A DNA stretch of 64,000 nt from Mucilaginibacter gossypii. GTDB taxonomy: Bacteria > Bacteroidota > Bacteroidia > Sphingobacteriales > Sphingobacteriaceae. The notes below the pieces were generated by a model. The model saw only the letters and a program-made list of their open reading frames with translations. It ran no database searches and was not told the DNA's origin. The stretch spans positions 597,767 to 661,766 of the forward strand of contig NZ_FNCG01000002.1 in the NCBI RefSeq assembly GCF_900100945.1, given 5' to 3'. A program made the position numbers and the translations under genes. How positions within the stretch are numbered: position 1 is the first letter of the stretch; every line of letters begins with the position of its first letter. This document shows positions 55,018 to 63,579 of this stretch, one piece after another.

Positions 55018-56310
55018 ATGACAAGTATAACACCCCAAAGCGGCAAAAAAAAGATAGTAATTGTTGGCGGCGGTTTTGCCGGGCTTAACATTGCACAGCA
55101 GCTATATAAAAACAATTATTATGATGTTACCCTGGTTGATAAAAATAACTACAATTATTTTACACCGCTGCTTTACCAGGTAGCAACCAGTTTCCTTGAA
55201 CCATCAAGTATCAGCTATCCCTTCCGTAAGCTTTTCAGGGATAAAAGATTGAGTTTCCGTATGGCAGCCGTGGTTAAGGTTGATCCTGCGGCAAAGATTC
55301 TTTATTTGAGTAATGGCGAGCTATCTTATGATTACCTCGTTTTCGCGGCCGGTGCAAGTATAAATTTTTACGGGATTGAGAGTATCAAACAAAATGCCAT
55401 CTCCCTTAAAGAAATTAACGACGCGCTCCGAATGCGTAACAGCCTTATTAAAACAATGGAAAAGGCAGCCATTACTACCGATCCAATAGAGCGTCAAAAG
55501 CTTTTAACCATAGTAGTTGCCGGGGGCGGTCCAACTGGTGTTGAAGTAGCTGGTATGCTTGCCGAGATGAAAAACTATATCCTGAAAAAGGATTACCCCG
55601 AGCTAATGAATGCCAAAGGTAAAATTTACATAGTTGATGGCGGCCCTGATTTGCTTGCCCCCATGAGTGATAAAACCCACAAGGAAACCCGCCAGGCGCT
55701 GATTGAGTTGGGTGTTGAAGTTAAATTAAATGCCCATGTAAACGATTTTAATAATGGTGTGATAACCTTTGCCGATGGTGAAACACTTGAAGCCAAAACC
55801 CTGATTTGGGCTGCCGGTATCATTGCCAATACTTTTGAGGGGATCCCTGCGAGTAGTTTAGGCATAGGCCGCCGCATGATCACTGATGAATATAACCGGG
55901 TTAAAGACCTTGAAGATGTATATGCCATAGGCGATATCAGCGTGCAAATAACCGATCCGGTTTATCCCAAAGGGCACCCGCAACTGGCACAGGTTGCCAT
56001 ACAAATGGGACGCAATACTGCCAAGAACTTTATAGCCATGGCAAAAGGCAAAGCCATAAAACCATTTAAGTATTTCGATAGGGGAGATATGGCCATTGTT
56101 GGCCGGCATAATGCCGTGGTCGACCTGTTTAAGCACAAGGTACACCTTAGTGGTATTGCGGCTTTATTTGTATGGCTATTTATCCACTTAATGTCGTTGG
56201 TGAATTATAATAATAAAATTAAAACTTTGTATAACTGGGCTGTAGCCTTTTTAACACGTGATCAGGCACTAAGGATGATATTCGGGAGCGGGCAGAGCCG
56301 GGCAGATTAA
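55018..56310 (+). CDS. ndh: Type II NADH:quinone oxidoreductase-like FAD-dependent dehydrogenase
   Basis: A 430-residue flavoenzyme of the NDH-2 group, transferring electrons from NADH to the quinone pool without pumping protons. The FAD-binding GGGFAGL motif is at about 17-23, and NYNYFTPLLYQVATSFLEPSSISYPFR (about 45-72) is the NDH-2 hallmark. The NADH-binding VVAGGGPTGVEVAGML is at about 164-180, and the second FAD loop EDVYAIGDIS at about 300-310. A hydrophobic C-terminal stretch (about 380-400, GIAALFVWLFIHLMSLV) should anchor it to the inner membrane. A bidirectional terminator follows. Confidence 0.92.
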   Translation: MTSITPQSGKKKIVIVGGGFAGLNIAQQLYKNNYYDVTLVDKNNYNYFTPLLYQVATSFLEPSSISYPFRKLFRDKRLSFRMAAVVKVDPAAKILYLSNGELSYDYLVFAAGASINFYGIESIKQNAISLKEINDALRMRNSLIKTMEKAAITTDPIERQKLLTIVVAGGGPTGVEVAGMLAEMKNYILKKDYPELMNAKGKIYIVDGGPDLLAPMSDKTHKETRQALIELGVEVKLNAHVNDFNNGVITFADGETLEAKTLIWAAGIIANTFEGIPASSLGIGRRMITDEYNRVKDLEDVYAIGDISVQITDPVYPKGHPQLAQVAIQMGRNTAKNFIAMAKGKAIKPFKYFDRGDMAIVGRHNAVVDLFKHKVHLSGIAALFVWLFIHLMSLVNYNNKIKTLYNWAVAFLTRDQALRMIFGSGQSRAD

Positions 56311-56339
56311 TCGTCTGTATTAAATGGTTTGCTTATACA

Positions 56340-56379
56340 AAAAAGGGGCAGCGCCTGGTGCAGGTTGCTGCCCCTTTTT
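56340..56379. terminator. Bidirectional rho-independent terminator after the ndh-like gene
   Basis: GGGGCAGC (56345-56352) pairs with GCTGCCCC (56367-56374). Five A residues precede the stem and five T residues follow it, so the hairpin can end transcripts in both directions. Confidence 0.92.
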
Positions 56380-56384
56380 CGTTT

Positions 56385-56900
56385 CTCAAATAATGAGCAA
56401 GCGCCTTTATGGCCGGGAGCATTGTAACAAATGAGGTGTCCCAATTTTTTGATTCCCGAAAAAAAAATGAAAAAAGCCCGGTGCTCCTTTTTTTGAAAAT
56501 CCATGTGTTCCATTTTTTAAGTGAAAAATAACGGAACGGGATAAAAATGTTATTCGTTGATAATCAGAGGTTTGTGTTTTTGTGTGGAACACAGTTAAAT
56601 TATTGATAATCAGTATTTAAAACTTTTTTGGGTATTTGTTAGGTGTTTCACCCTTAATCCAACGGTGGCTGATTTTGAGTGTATTTTTGTGCTTCTTTTT
56701 ATGTTTTTTGATAAGACCGGTTGACGAAATCTTGATGGTGACAAAGTACTGCCACCATTGCTTAAAGCCGGGAAGATTAGCTTTGCGCTTTTCTGTGTAT
56801 ATGACGAAGCTTCGCTTCGTCGGCCCTGAGGCCTGAGTACTTTTATTGCCGCTGCACATATGCCGCATGTGCTTTATCTGATATTAGTTTAAACATACCC
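56385..56900. other. Unassigned AT-rich region with small repeats, between ndh-like and esterase genes
   Basis: No convincing gene is present. An 11-bp word TTGATAATCAG occurs twice in the same orientation (56557-56567 and 56603-56613). TGTGTTCCA (56504-56512) has an inverted copy TGGAACACA (56585-56593). A compact hairpin GACGAAGC-TTC-GCTTCGTC lies at 56803-56821. Overlapping frames on both strands (56636-56836 plus, 56617-56868 minus) show no family I know. The composition suggests decayed accessory DNA. Confidence 0.5.
56803..56835. repeat. Compact hairpin GACGAAGC-TTC-GCTTCGTC followed by GGCCCTGAGGCC
   Basis: An 8-bp perfect stem with a 3-nt loop (56803-56821) is followed by a second short palindrome-like GGCC-CTGA-GGCC element (about 56822-56833). 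No T-run follows. It is likely a dispersed palindromic element or a remnant of one. Confidence 0.5.
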
Positions 56901-56940
56901 GCGAAACGCGTACCAGCATGGTAAAATACTTGTTCGCACA

Positions 56941-56971
56941 ATTGAGATTTAGCAGTTTAATGGTAGTTTTG
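56941..56971 (+). promoter_or_regulatory. Bacteroidota-type promoter of the carboxylesterase gene
   Basis: TAGTTTTG (56964-56971) matches TAnnTTTG exactly. ATTG (56941-56944), one base off TTTG, lies 19 bp upstream, the standard spacing. Transcription would start about 56977, some 15 bases ahead of the ATG at 56992. Confidence 0.6.
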
Positions 56972-56991
56972 AGCCAACCAATCGCAATTTT

Positions 56992-58536
56992 ATGAGACGT
57001 TTAATTTATATGCTTGCTTCAGTATTTACTATGCTGACTGCCAATGCACAACCGGCTCCCGTTAAGGTAAATGAAGGGATGCTGCAGGGTACTTTTGAAA
57101 ATAGCCTCACAGTTTATAAAAGTATTCCATTTGCCGCTCCTCCGGTTGGTAAATTGCGCTGGTGCCCTCCGCAACCCGCCGCAAAATGGGATGGTGTGCG
57201 CCTGGCCGACAAATTTGCCCCGGAACCTATGCAAGGGGGCAACCCTGTGTCGGGAAAAAGTGAAGATTGCTTGTACCTGAACGTTTGGACACCTGCTAAA
57301 TCACCCGATAGCAAAATTCCGGTCCTTGTATGGATTTACGGCGGTGCTTTCAATGCCGGCGGCACTGCCGAATGGGCTTATAACGGTGCCAATCTGGCGA
57401 AAAAAAATGTGGTGCTGGTAAGTATCGCCTATCGCGTGGGCCAGCTTGGATTTTTGGCGCATCCTGAATTGAGCGCCGAAAGCCCCAAACGAGTATCCGG
57501 TAACTACGGCCTTCTTGATATGATAGCAGCACTTAAATGGATTAAACAAAATATTGCAGCCTTTGGAGGCGATCCTGGCAAGGTAACTATTTTTGGCGAG
57601 TCGGCAGGAGGCATCGCGGTTAGTATGTTATGTGCAAGCCCACTGGCTAAAGGACTGTTTCGCGGGGCCATTTCCGAAAGCGGGGGCTCATTTGGCCCAA
57701 CGCGTACCACAACATTTCCGGGCGAAAATATGAAAAAGCTGCATGATGCCGAAGCTGCCGGCGAAGCATATGCTAAAGGTGCCGGGTATCCCTCAATTGA
57801 CAGTTTGCGAAAAGTTGATGCTGATAAGCTCCCCGCCGTACGCGGGCTTGCATGGCCCATTGTTGATGGCTGGGTGATTCCCGATGATCAATATAAGCTC
57901 TACGAATCCGGTAAGTATAACGACATACCAATACTGGTTGGTTATAACTCTGATGAAGGGGCCAGTTTTTCGCCGCCTAAAACTACGGATGACTATATCG
58001 CCGCAGTAAAAAACCGTTATGGAAAATTCGCCGATGAACTTATTAAGGCTTATCCGCCCGGCACCGGTACGGTAGCCAAAACCGCGCGCGACTTAACACG
58101 TGATGCAGCGTTTGGCTGGCATACCTGGAGCTGGGCTACATTACAGGCAAAAAGGGGCAAATCCAAGGTTTTTTATTATTATTTTGATCAACACCCCGAG
58201 TATCCGGCAGGTTCCTCGCAGGCAGGTTATGGATCGCCGCATGCACAGGAAGTGGCTTATGTGTTCGGCCTGCTTAATGTATCAGGTGCGCAGGCTAAAG
58301 CAGACCTTGATATTTCGGATGCAATGAGTACTTACTGGACAAACTTTGCAAAGTATGGCGACCCCAATGGTGACGGAAAGCCCGAATGGCCGGCCTACAG
58401 CCCCGCCCGTCCGGCAGTAATGTACTTTTCCCAAACGGCGCATACCGGCCCTGTTCCGGACCTTGCGTCGCTGAAAGTATTGGATGCTTATTTCAGATGG
58501 AGGCGTTCGCCGGATGGCCAGGCCGGTGTTAAGTAA
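56992..58536 (+). CDS. Secreted type-B carboxylesterase/lipase
   Basis: A 514-residue secreted serine esterase with a signal peptide (cleavage near TANAQ). Family features are the start VKVNEGMLQGTFENSLTVYKSIPFAAPPVGKLRW, the SEDCLYLNVWTP and VWIYGGAFNAGG (oxyanion) blocks and the nucleophile Ser 204 in FGESAGG. The acidic residue is in NSDEGASF and the catalytic His in SPHAQEVAYVFG. Type-B carboxylesterases hydrolyse a wide range of esters. No substrate clue is present apart from the flavin reductase-like gene next door. Confidence 0.94.
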   Translation: MRRLIYMLASVFTMLTANAQPAPVKVNEGMLQGTFENSLTVYKSIPFAAPPVGKLRWCPPQPAAKWDGVRLADKFAPEPMQGGNPVSGKSEDCLYLNVWTPAKSPDSKIPVLVWIYGGAFNAGGTAEWAYNGANLAKKNVVLVSIAYRVGQLGFLAHPELSAESPKRVSGNYGLLDMIAALKWIKQNIAAFGGDPGKVTIFGESAGGIAVSMLCASPLAKGLFRGAISESGGSFGPTRTTTFPGENMKKLHDAEAAGEAYAKGAGYPSIDSLRKVDADKLPAVRGLAWPIVDGWVIPDDQYKLYESGKYNDIPILVGYNSDEGASFSPPKTTDDYIAAVKNRYGKFADELIKAYPPGTGTVAKTARDLTRDAAFGWHTWSWATLQAKRGKSKVFYYYFDQHPEYPAGSSQAGYGSPHAQEVAYVFGLLNVSGAQAKADLDISDAMSTYWTNFAKYGDPNGDGKPEWPAYSPARPAVMYFSQTAHTGPVPDLASLKVLDAYFRWRRSPDGQAGVK

Positions 58537-58622
58537 ACCGGAGCGCCCGGCTCCTCGTAAATGGCAGGTACCGGATCAAAGAAAATAGCTGTTAGTCCGA
58601 TTAAGCTTTAAATAAAACTTGA

Positions 58623-59516
58623 ATGAAGTTAAGAACTATTGATGCAACATCACTGACACCGGCCGAAATGCAGGTTTATCTGCACTATGCCATTGCTCCC
58701 CGGCCAATATGTTTTGTATCCACTATCAACAAAAGCGGCGGGGTTAACTTAAGTCCGTTTAGTTTTTTTAATGTTTTTAGTATCAACCCGCCAATATGTG
58801 TTTTTTCGCCCACAAGCAGGGCGCGGGATAATACCACTAAACACACGCTCGAAAATGTTTTGGAAGTGCCTGAATGTGTGATCAATATTGTGAACTATGA
58901 TATGGTGCAACAGACCTATTTAACCAGTATGGATTACAAAAAAGGGGTAAACGAATTTGCGAAAGCGGGCTTTACTGAACTGGCTTCGGATACGGTAAAA
59001 CCACCGAGGGTGGCGGAGTCGACCGTTCAATTGGAATGTGCAGTGAATGATGTGATATCGTTAGGAAAAAACGGGGGCGCGGGTAATTTGGTTATTGCTG
59101 AGGTGAAACGGATCCATATCAGCGAAGCTATTTTGGATGCTAATGATAAAATAGACCCGCATAAAATAGATCTGGTGGCCCGTTTAGGTGGCGATTGGTA
59201 TTGCAGGGTAACCGGTGATAATTTATTTAAAATTTCCAAACCAACAGGCAGCGCCGGAATAGGTATCGGTGTAGATGCTTTTCCAAAAGAGGTTAAATAT
59301 TCCAAAGTATTAACCGGGAATGATCTTGGGATATTGGGGCTTGTTGAAGCGCTGCCATCACATGAGGAGGTAAACGCTTTTAGCAAAACCGATGAAATGA
59401 AAGAACTGGTTGATGCTGCCACCAGTGACACTCACACCCTGCACCTGCATTTAAAAGCCAAACAATTGTTAGATAACGGCCGTGTAACGGATGCATGGAA
59501 AGTGTTGCTGATGTAG
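58623..59516 (+). CDS. Flavin reductase-like (FMN-binding split barrel) protein
   Basis: A 297-residue cytoplasmic protein. Residues about 10-190 form the flavin reductase-like domain (AIAPRPICFVSTINKSGGVNLSPFSFFNVFSINPPICVFSP), which binds FMN. The C-terminal 90 residues (about 205-297) are an extension without a recognised domain. The family includes NAD(P)H-flavin reductases and FMN-binding proteins of unknown role. It follows the esterase by 86 bp in the same direction, so co-expression is possible but not shown. Confidence 0.9.
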   Translation: MKLRTIDATSLTPAEMQVYLHYAIAPRPICFVSTINKSGGVNLSPFSFFNVFSINPPICVFSPTSRARDNTTKHTLENVLEVPECVINIVNYDMVQQTYLTSMDYKKGVNEFAKAGFTELASDTVKPPRVAESTVQLECAVNDVISLGKNGGAGNLVIAEVKRIHISEAILDANDKIDPHKIDLVARLGGDWYCRVTGDNLFKISKPTGSAGIGIGVDAFPKEVKYSKVLTGNDLGILGLVEALPSHEEVNAFSKTDEMKELVDAATSDTHTLHLHLKAKQLLDNGRVTDAWKVLLM

Positions 59517-59655
59517 GTTACGCTTGTGCCTGTAGGTGATTAGCTTATAAAAGTCAATGCTACCGTAAGCGGTAGTGAGTACTTACGGCAACGGGAATTG
59601 ACAGCATAATAGTAATTGGCTTTTATAGTAAGGTGGATATTAGCTATTTTTGAGC

Positions 59656-61428
59656 ATGAAACTAAACCGCCTTATCATACTGTGTTTTGCTGTTTTATTT
59701 TTTTATGGATGTAGAAAAGGAGAAAACGCAAAAGAAATAATACCAGCACTTACACCCGGTCCGGGAGCGGCAGAAATTGGACTATCAGGTGATATAAAAA
59801 ACCCTGATGGCTCCGCGGCCGAAGGAGTGGATGTTACTATAGATGGACATAAAATCACAACTTCAGCTTCCGGCTTGTTTGAGTATACCGGCAAAGTAAG
59901 TAACGCTGATAAGGTAAAACTTTCGATATCTAAAAAAGGGTATTTCAAATTCAGTAAAACCTTTACCCTGGAAGAGAATAGTACGATAGAAAACCTCTCT
60001 TACCTTTTAGTTTTGGAACAAACCGTCGGAAGTTTCGGATCGGCAAGCGGCGGTACCATTACCACTACCTACGCTACGCTGGTTTTTCAGCCTAATAGCT
60101 TTGTTAACCAAGACGGAAGTGCCTATAATGGAAACGTGACCGTAAAAATGCCTCCCAATATCATTAGCGAATATGCGGATAAATTGCCGGGGGATACCAG
60201 GGCTTTAACGGCAACGAATCAGAAAGTTGTGTTAGACCATTGGGGCGGGATGAATGTGCAGGTTTATGGCAACACGGGGCAACTGCTTAAACTGGTAAAG
60301 CCGGTTAATTATACCTATAAAATTGACTGGCGATATGTTTACATTAACAAAAGCAACCCAATAAAGATATGGAGTTACGACGAAGCCGATGATATCTGGA
60401 AAGAAGCCGGCGACGCTACCTTGAACGGACAATATTTTACCGGTAGCACAACAAGCCTATCCTATTTGCAATGGGGCACAGCTTATCCGCAAGCTTTGCT
60501 CAGGGCTTATGTAACGGATGGCAATTCAAACCCGGCCAGCTTTTTTAGGCTTGGTTGCGGTATAGATAATTACGCCGTTAATAGTTTTTCGGGCGTAAGA
60601 ATTAACTCGAAAGGCGTTGCATTAATTTACGTGCCGGCCAATACACAAATACGTACAGCCGTAGCATCGCCATGTTATGATATGTTGAACGCCTTTTTAA
60701 TCCCGCCAATTGCGGTCGATAAAAAATTGGAGCAACCACTGGTTGTTAATTTGGCGCTATACATAACCACCTTTGAGGGTAAAATAGAAGATTGCGGATT
60801 TAACGGCGTGAAGGGCAGGGCCGAGTTTACTTTTAACGGCAAAAAGATGCTGAGTAATCTTGATAACAATGGCTATTTTAAGTTTACCTTCCTTCTGTGC
60901 CAGTTCAATGGTTACAATGGTAAATTGGTTGTTTATGATGAGCAAAACAAAATTATTCATCAAAACAGCAATAACCCGATAAGGGCCGGCATTAAAAATG
61001 CCTATTTGGCTTCATTGTGTACTGTACCGCAAGCTGGTAAGGTAACAATAAATGTAAATGGAAAAACCTATACGTTTGAAACGCCTAAAGATAGCCTGTC
61101 GATGAGCGAGACTTTTGAACCCTGGAATGGTAGCCCGACAACCATGATCTCTGCGCACAGTGCCGACAGAACACAGGGCTTTCTTCTGACTTATCTTGGC
61201 TTTAAAGGGGGGAAAGTTGATTTGTATACCTGCGGCTTTTCTATACCTTCAAATAATTACACCATGACGTGGGGGCTTTACGAACGTGGTACTACCCAGA
61301 TCACAAAATATAAAACGAGCGACACCTTAATTGAGGGAACGTTTAAAACTAAAACTAATCTCAATTTTTCGGTAGGGGCGCCCGGTGAGGTGGTGGAGAT
61401 AAGCGGTAGTTTTAATATTTCGAGGTAA
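59656..61428 (+). CDS. Lipoprotein with carboxypeptidase-regulatory-like N-terminal domain
   Basis: A 590-residue lipoprotein. ATG 59656 is preferred over a TTG six bases earlier. The lipobox is FYGCRK (Cys about residue 19). Residues about 45-120 form a regulatory-like beta-sandwich (GLSGDIKNPDGSAAEGVDVTIDGHKITTSASGLFEYTG). Next comes a segment that resembles ZU5-like domains (SASGGTITTTYATLVFQPNSFVNQDGSAYNGNVTVKMPP). The remainder is beta-rich and unassigned. No catalytic motif is visible. It is likely a surface-exposed, structural or binding lipoprotein. Confidence 0.82.
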   Translation: MKLNRLIILCFAVLFFYGCRKGENAKEIIPALTPGPGAAEIGLSGDIKNPDGSAAEGVDVTIDGHKITTSASGLFEYTGKVSNADKVKLSISKKGYFKFSKTFTLEENSTIENLSYLLVLEQTVGSFGSASGGTITTTYATLVFQPNSFVNQDGSAYNGNVTVKMPPNIISEYADKLPGDTRALTATNQKVVLDHWGGMNVQVYGNTGQLLKLVKPVNYTYKIDWRYVYINKSNPIKIWSYDEADDIWKEAGDATLNGQYFTGSTTSLSYLQWGTAYPQALLRAYVTDGNSNPASFFRLGCGIDNYAVNSFSGVRINSKGVALIYVPANTQIRTAVASPCYDMLNAFLIPPIAVDKKLEQPLVVNLALYITTFEGKIEDCGFNGVKGRAEFTFNGKKMLSNLDNNGYFKFTFLLCQFNGYNGKLVVYDEQNKIIHQNSNNPIRAGIKNAYLASLCTVPQAGKVTINVNGKTYTFETPKDSLSMSETFEPWNGSPTTMISAHSADRTQGFLLTYLGFKGGKVDLYTCGFSIPSNNYTMTWGLYERGTTQITKYKTSDTLIEGTFKTKTNLNFSVGAPGEVVEISGSFNISR

Positions 61429-61455
61429 CGGGGGATTAGCCTATAAAATCCCCCG
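61429..61455 (+). terminator. GC-rich hairpin after the lipoprotein gene
   Basis: CGGGGGATT (61429-61437) pairs exactly with AATCCCCCG (61447-61455) around a 9-nt loop, starting at the base after the stop codon. A T-run is lacking, so termination is only likely. Confidence 0.55.
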
Positions 61456-61521
61456 CTGCCGCAAGAGCTGGGGGGGCGGCACCTGTGCACCAATTAAAGG
61501 CAGCGTATGCTATGATTAATT

Positions 61522-61998
61522 TTATAAAAATTCAATCAATTCCGCTTCTCCAACGCATCTTGGCCCTTCGTGTATCCACCATTTTCTGCCTATATTTAAG
61601 TAGTGCTCTATTTTCCAACCTAAAAAGAATCTTACAGTTACTGCTTTTTCTTCACCGGGCTCAATTGTAAACCCATCATCCCACCTAATATCCCCGATGT
61701 ATGTTTCAAACCTGTTGCCATCTTTGTTATATTCAAAAACGTGATTGGGCCGGTATCCGCTTAATATCCCTGTTCGTCTTCCGCCATCTTTGGTTGCTTT
61801 TAGCTTTATTAAAGCTTTAACAGAAATTAGTTGGTGTTCTTCCTGCTTTATTTCCCTGATACTCGCAAGAGTATATTTATCATAAGCCATAACATCAAAT
61901 ACTTTTGATGCCCCTGTATCAAGCCATCTTTTGTAGATGAGTTTGCCGTTCATGTATACGTAGAGTTCGCGATCTTTGACTTCTTTGTGGATTAGCAT
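61522..61998 (-). CDS. Small protein resembling EF-Tu domain 3
   Basis: A 158-residue protein on the minus strand, with ATG 61998 chosen over an upstream ATG at 62037 because the sequence ahead of it is atypical. The central and C-terminal part (SVKALIKLKATKDGGRRTGILSGYRPNHVFEY, DDGFTIEPGEEKAVTVRFFL, then RKWWIHEGPRCVGEAELIEFL) resembles the C-terminal beta-barrel of elongation factor Tu. It lacks the GTPase domain. The N-terminal 45 residues are different (MLIHKEVKDRELYVYMNGKLIYKRW). The function is unknown. The likeness is by eye and should be treated as a lead. Confidence 0.65.
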   Translation of the reverse strand: MLIHKEVKDRELYVYMNGKLIYKRWLDTGASKVFDVMAYDKYTLASIREIKQEEHQLISVKALIKLKATKDGGRRTGILSGYRPNHVFEYNKDGNRFETYIGDIRWDDGFTIEPGEEKAVTVRFFLGWKIEHYLNIGRKWWIHEGPRCVGEAELIEFL

Positions 61999-62147
61999 GG
62001 TATTTATAAAGGTAGAAATTGTGCGTGTAAACACCATGAACTATAAGATAGTTAGTGTTGAGAACGTGCTACACATGAGCACCAGCCAAGGGGAGTTTAA
62101 CCAACCACTGCGACAGCCATGTTTCAGGTGCTTTTTATCATTTTAAA

Positions 62148-62176
62148 AGAAATAATAAAAATAATAAAAATAATAT
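62148..62176. repeat. Short tandem AATAATAAA repeat
   Basis: About three copies of the 9-base word AATAATAAA stand in a row between the EF-Tu-like and DUF5683 genes. It is low-complexity sequence that could be a slippage-prone spacer. Confidence 0.5.
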
Positions 62177-62247
62177 CATAAGTTATAATTAAATCGTTAA
62201 TAAGCTTAGTTACAAATCTGAACCTTACTTCAAGTCACAAATCATCC

Positions 62248-62931
62248 ATGCTGAAATTTTTGCTAATTCTTTTCTTGATGAGCTTTTTATCATCTATCAT
62301 CAGCGCTCAAACCTTAGATAGGATAGAAACCGGCATAACCGATACATCAAAAAAACATTCGCCTGTTCGATCCCGATCTGCTTCTTTTGCACCCAAAATT
62401 TATCAGTCACGAGAGAGAATATATCATCCGGATAGTTCCCATATCCCGCACAAGGCAGTTATGCGTTCTTTTATGATTCCAGGTTATGGACAGGTCTATA
62501 ACCGCAGATGGTGGAAAGTGCCGTTGATTTATGGTGGCCTGGGACTCCTGGCCTCGGCAATAATATATAACCAACATCAATACAATGAATATCTCACTAT
62601 ATCGCGATATCGTCAGGGTGATCCGCCAAGCCCCGGCGCCCCCTATTACGACCGATATGTTCTTTTCAGGGATTATCAGGTTTCTGATGCCCGATTGAGC
62701 GATGTACGGGAGAATTCAAGAAGAAACAGGGATTTGAGTATAATGGGTTTTCTGGCAGTTTGGGGCATCCAGGCAATTGATGCATACATTGATGCGAAGT
62801 TCCTGCATTCTTATTCAGTTGATAATAATCTATCATTCAGGGCAACTCCCCAAGTTATAAATCAACGGGTATATGCACAGCATGCCGGCTTTAAATATAT
62901 TCCGGGTATTAAAGTAATTTGTAGCTTCTGA
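62248..62931 (+). CDS. DUF5683 domain membrane protein
   Basis: A 227-residue secreted or membrane protein with an N-terminal signal peptide (cleavage near SIISAQ). The DUF5683 block (about 70-190) has HKAVMRSFMIPGYGQVYNRRWWKVPLIYGGLGLLASAIIYNQHQYNEYL, with one hydrophobic helix, and ends in FLAVWGIQAIDAYIDAKFLHSY. The DUF is widespread in Bacteroidota, often near ParB and cell-wall genes, but its function is unknown. Neighbours here give no hint. Confidence 0.88.
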   Translation: MLKFLLILFLMSFLSSIISAQTLDRIETGITDTSKKHSPVRSRSASFAPKIYQSRERIYHPDSSHIPHKAVMRSFMIPGYGQVYNRRWWKVPLIYGGLGLLASAIIYNQHQYNEYLTISRYRQGDPPSPGAPYYDRYVLFRDYQVSDARLSDVRENSRRNRDLSIMGFLAVWGIQAIDAYIDAKFLHSYSVDNNLSFRATPQVINQRVYAQHAGFKYIPGIKVICSF

Positions 62932-63106
62932 TAAGTTGTTTAAAAGCGATTCAGTAAAACTTATATTAAAAAGTCACGAGTACGCTACCCTTTTGCCCTG
63001 CGCTGCATATTCGCGCCAATTTGGAATAGCATTACAAACTATCAAAATCGTTGATTAATACCATTACTTGTCCGAAAAGCGCCATGGTTCATAGTAGGTT
63101 GCCTGT

Positions 63107-63114
63107 TAATTTTG
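63107..63114 (+). promoter_or_regulatory. Candidate -7 element (TAATTTTG) of the cyanase gene
   Basis: TAATTTTG is an exact TAnnTTTG match about 22 bases ahead of the ATG at 63136. No clear TTTG lies at the -33 position, so this is only a candidate. Confidence 0.4.
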
Positions 63115-63135
63115 TATTTAAAAAAGAAGCGCAAA

Positions 63136-63579
63136 ATGAACAGGACAACCGCAACTCAAATCATCATCAGTCAGATCAAAAACAAGCAGGTTAAATACCA
63201 GGAATTGGCCAATGCCATCAGCAGAAGCTTAGTTTGGACAACCCTTGCGTTGCACGGGCAGGCTGTAATGGAAAAACACGAAGCCGAAAAGATCGGCGAA
63301 CTGCTTGATCTGGATGCAGAACTTGTAACCTCCCTGCAGGAGATCCCCGATAGAGGTTCCTTAGATGAAATGCCGCCTAAAGACCCTACCCAATACCGTT
63401 TTTATGAATTGCTGTTGGTTTACGGCACAACCCTTAAAGCTATCATCAACGAACAGTTTGGCGACGGAATCATGAGCGCCATTGATTTTACCATGGATAT
63501 CAGCAAGGTTGAAAACCCTGCCGGCGACCGCGTTAAGGTGATTATGGAGGGCAAGTTTCTGCCGTTTAAGAAGTGGTAA
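63136..63579 (+). CDS. cynS: Cyanate hydratase (cyanase)
   Basis: A 147-residue decameric enzyme that converts cyanate and bicarbonate to ammonia and carbon dioxide. An N-terminal helical domain (about 1-75) is followed by the catalytic domain. The active-site residues align with E. coli Arg 96, Glu 99 and Ser 122 as Arg 88, Glu 91 (QYRFYELLLVYG) and Ser 114 (GDGIMSAIDF). ATG 63136 fits the family start; a TTG 24 bases earlier would add eight basic residues. No carbonic anhydrase or cyanate transporter gene adjoins it in the window. Confidence 0.95.
   Translation: MNRTTATQIIISQIKNKQVKYQELANAISRSLVWTTLALHGQAVMEKHEAEKIGELLDLDAELVTSLQEIPDRGSLDEMPPKDPTQYRFYELLLVYGTTLKAIINEQFGDGIMSAIDFTMDISKVENPAGDRVKVIMEGKFLPFKKW

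Noticed and set aside
56617..56868. Overlapping open frames on both strands (56636-56836 plus, 56617-56868 minus)
   Set aside because: Lysine-rich or hydrophobic low-complexity sequence, with neither frame resembling a known protein.
59547..59633. Imperfect inverted repeat ATAAAAGTCAAT / ATTGGCTTTTAT between the flavin reductase-like and lipoprotein genes
   Set aside because: One mismatch in 12 and an 80-base spacing make it weak. No function or repeat family could be assigned.
59645..59652. TATTTTTG, an exact TAnnTTTG match before the large lipoprotein gene
   Set aside because: It lies only three bases ahead of the ATG, so transcription would begin inside the start codon.
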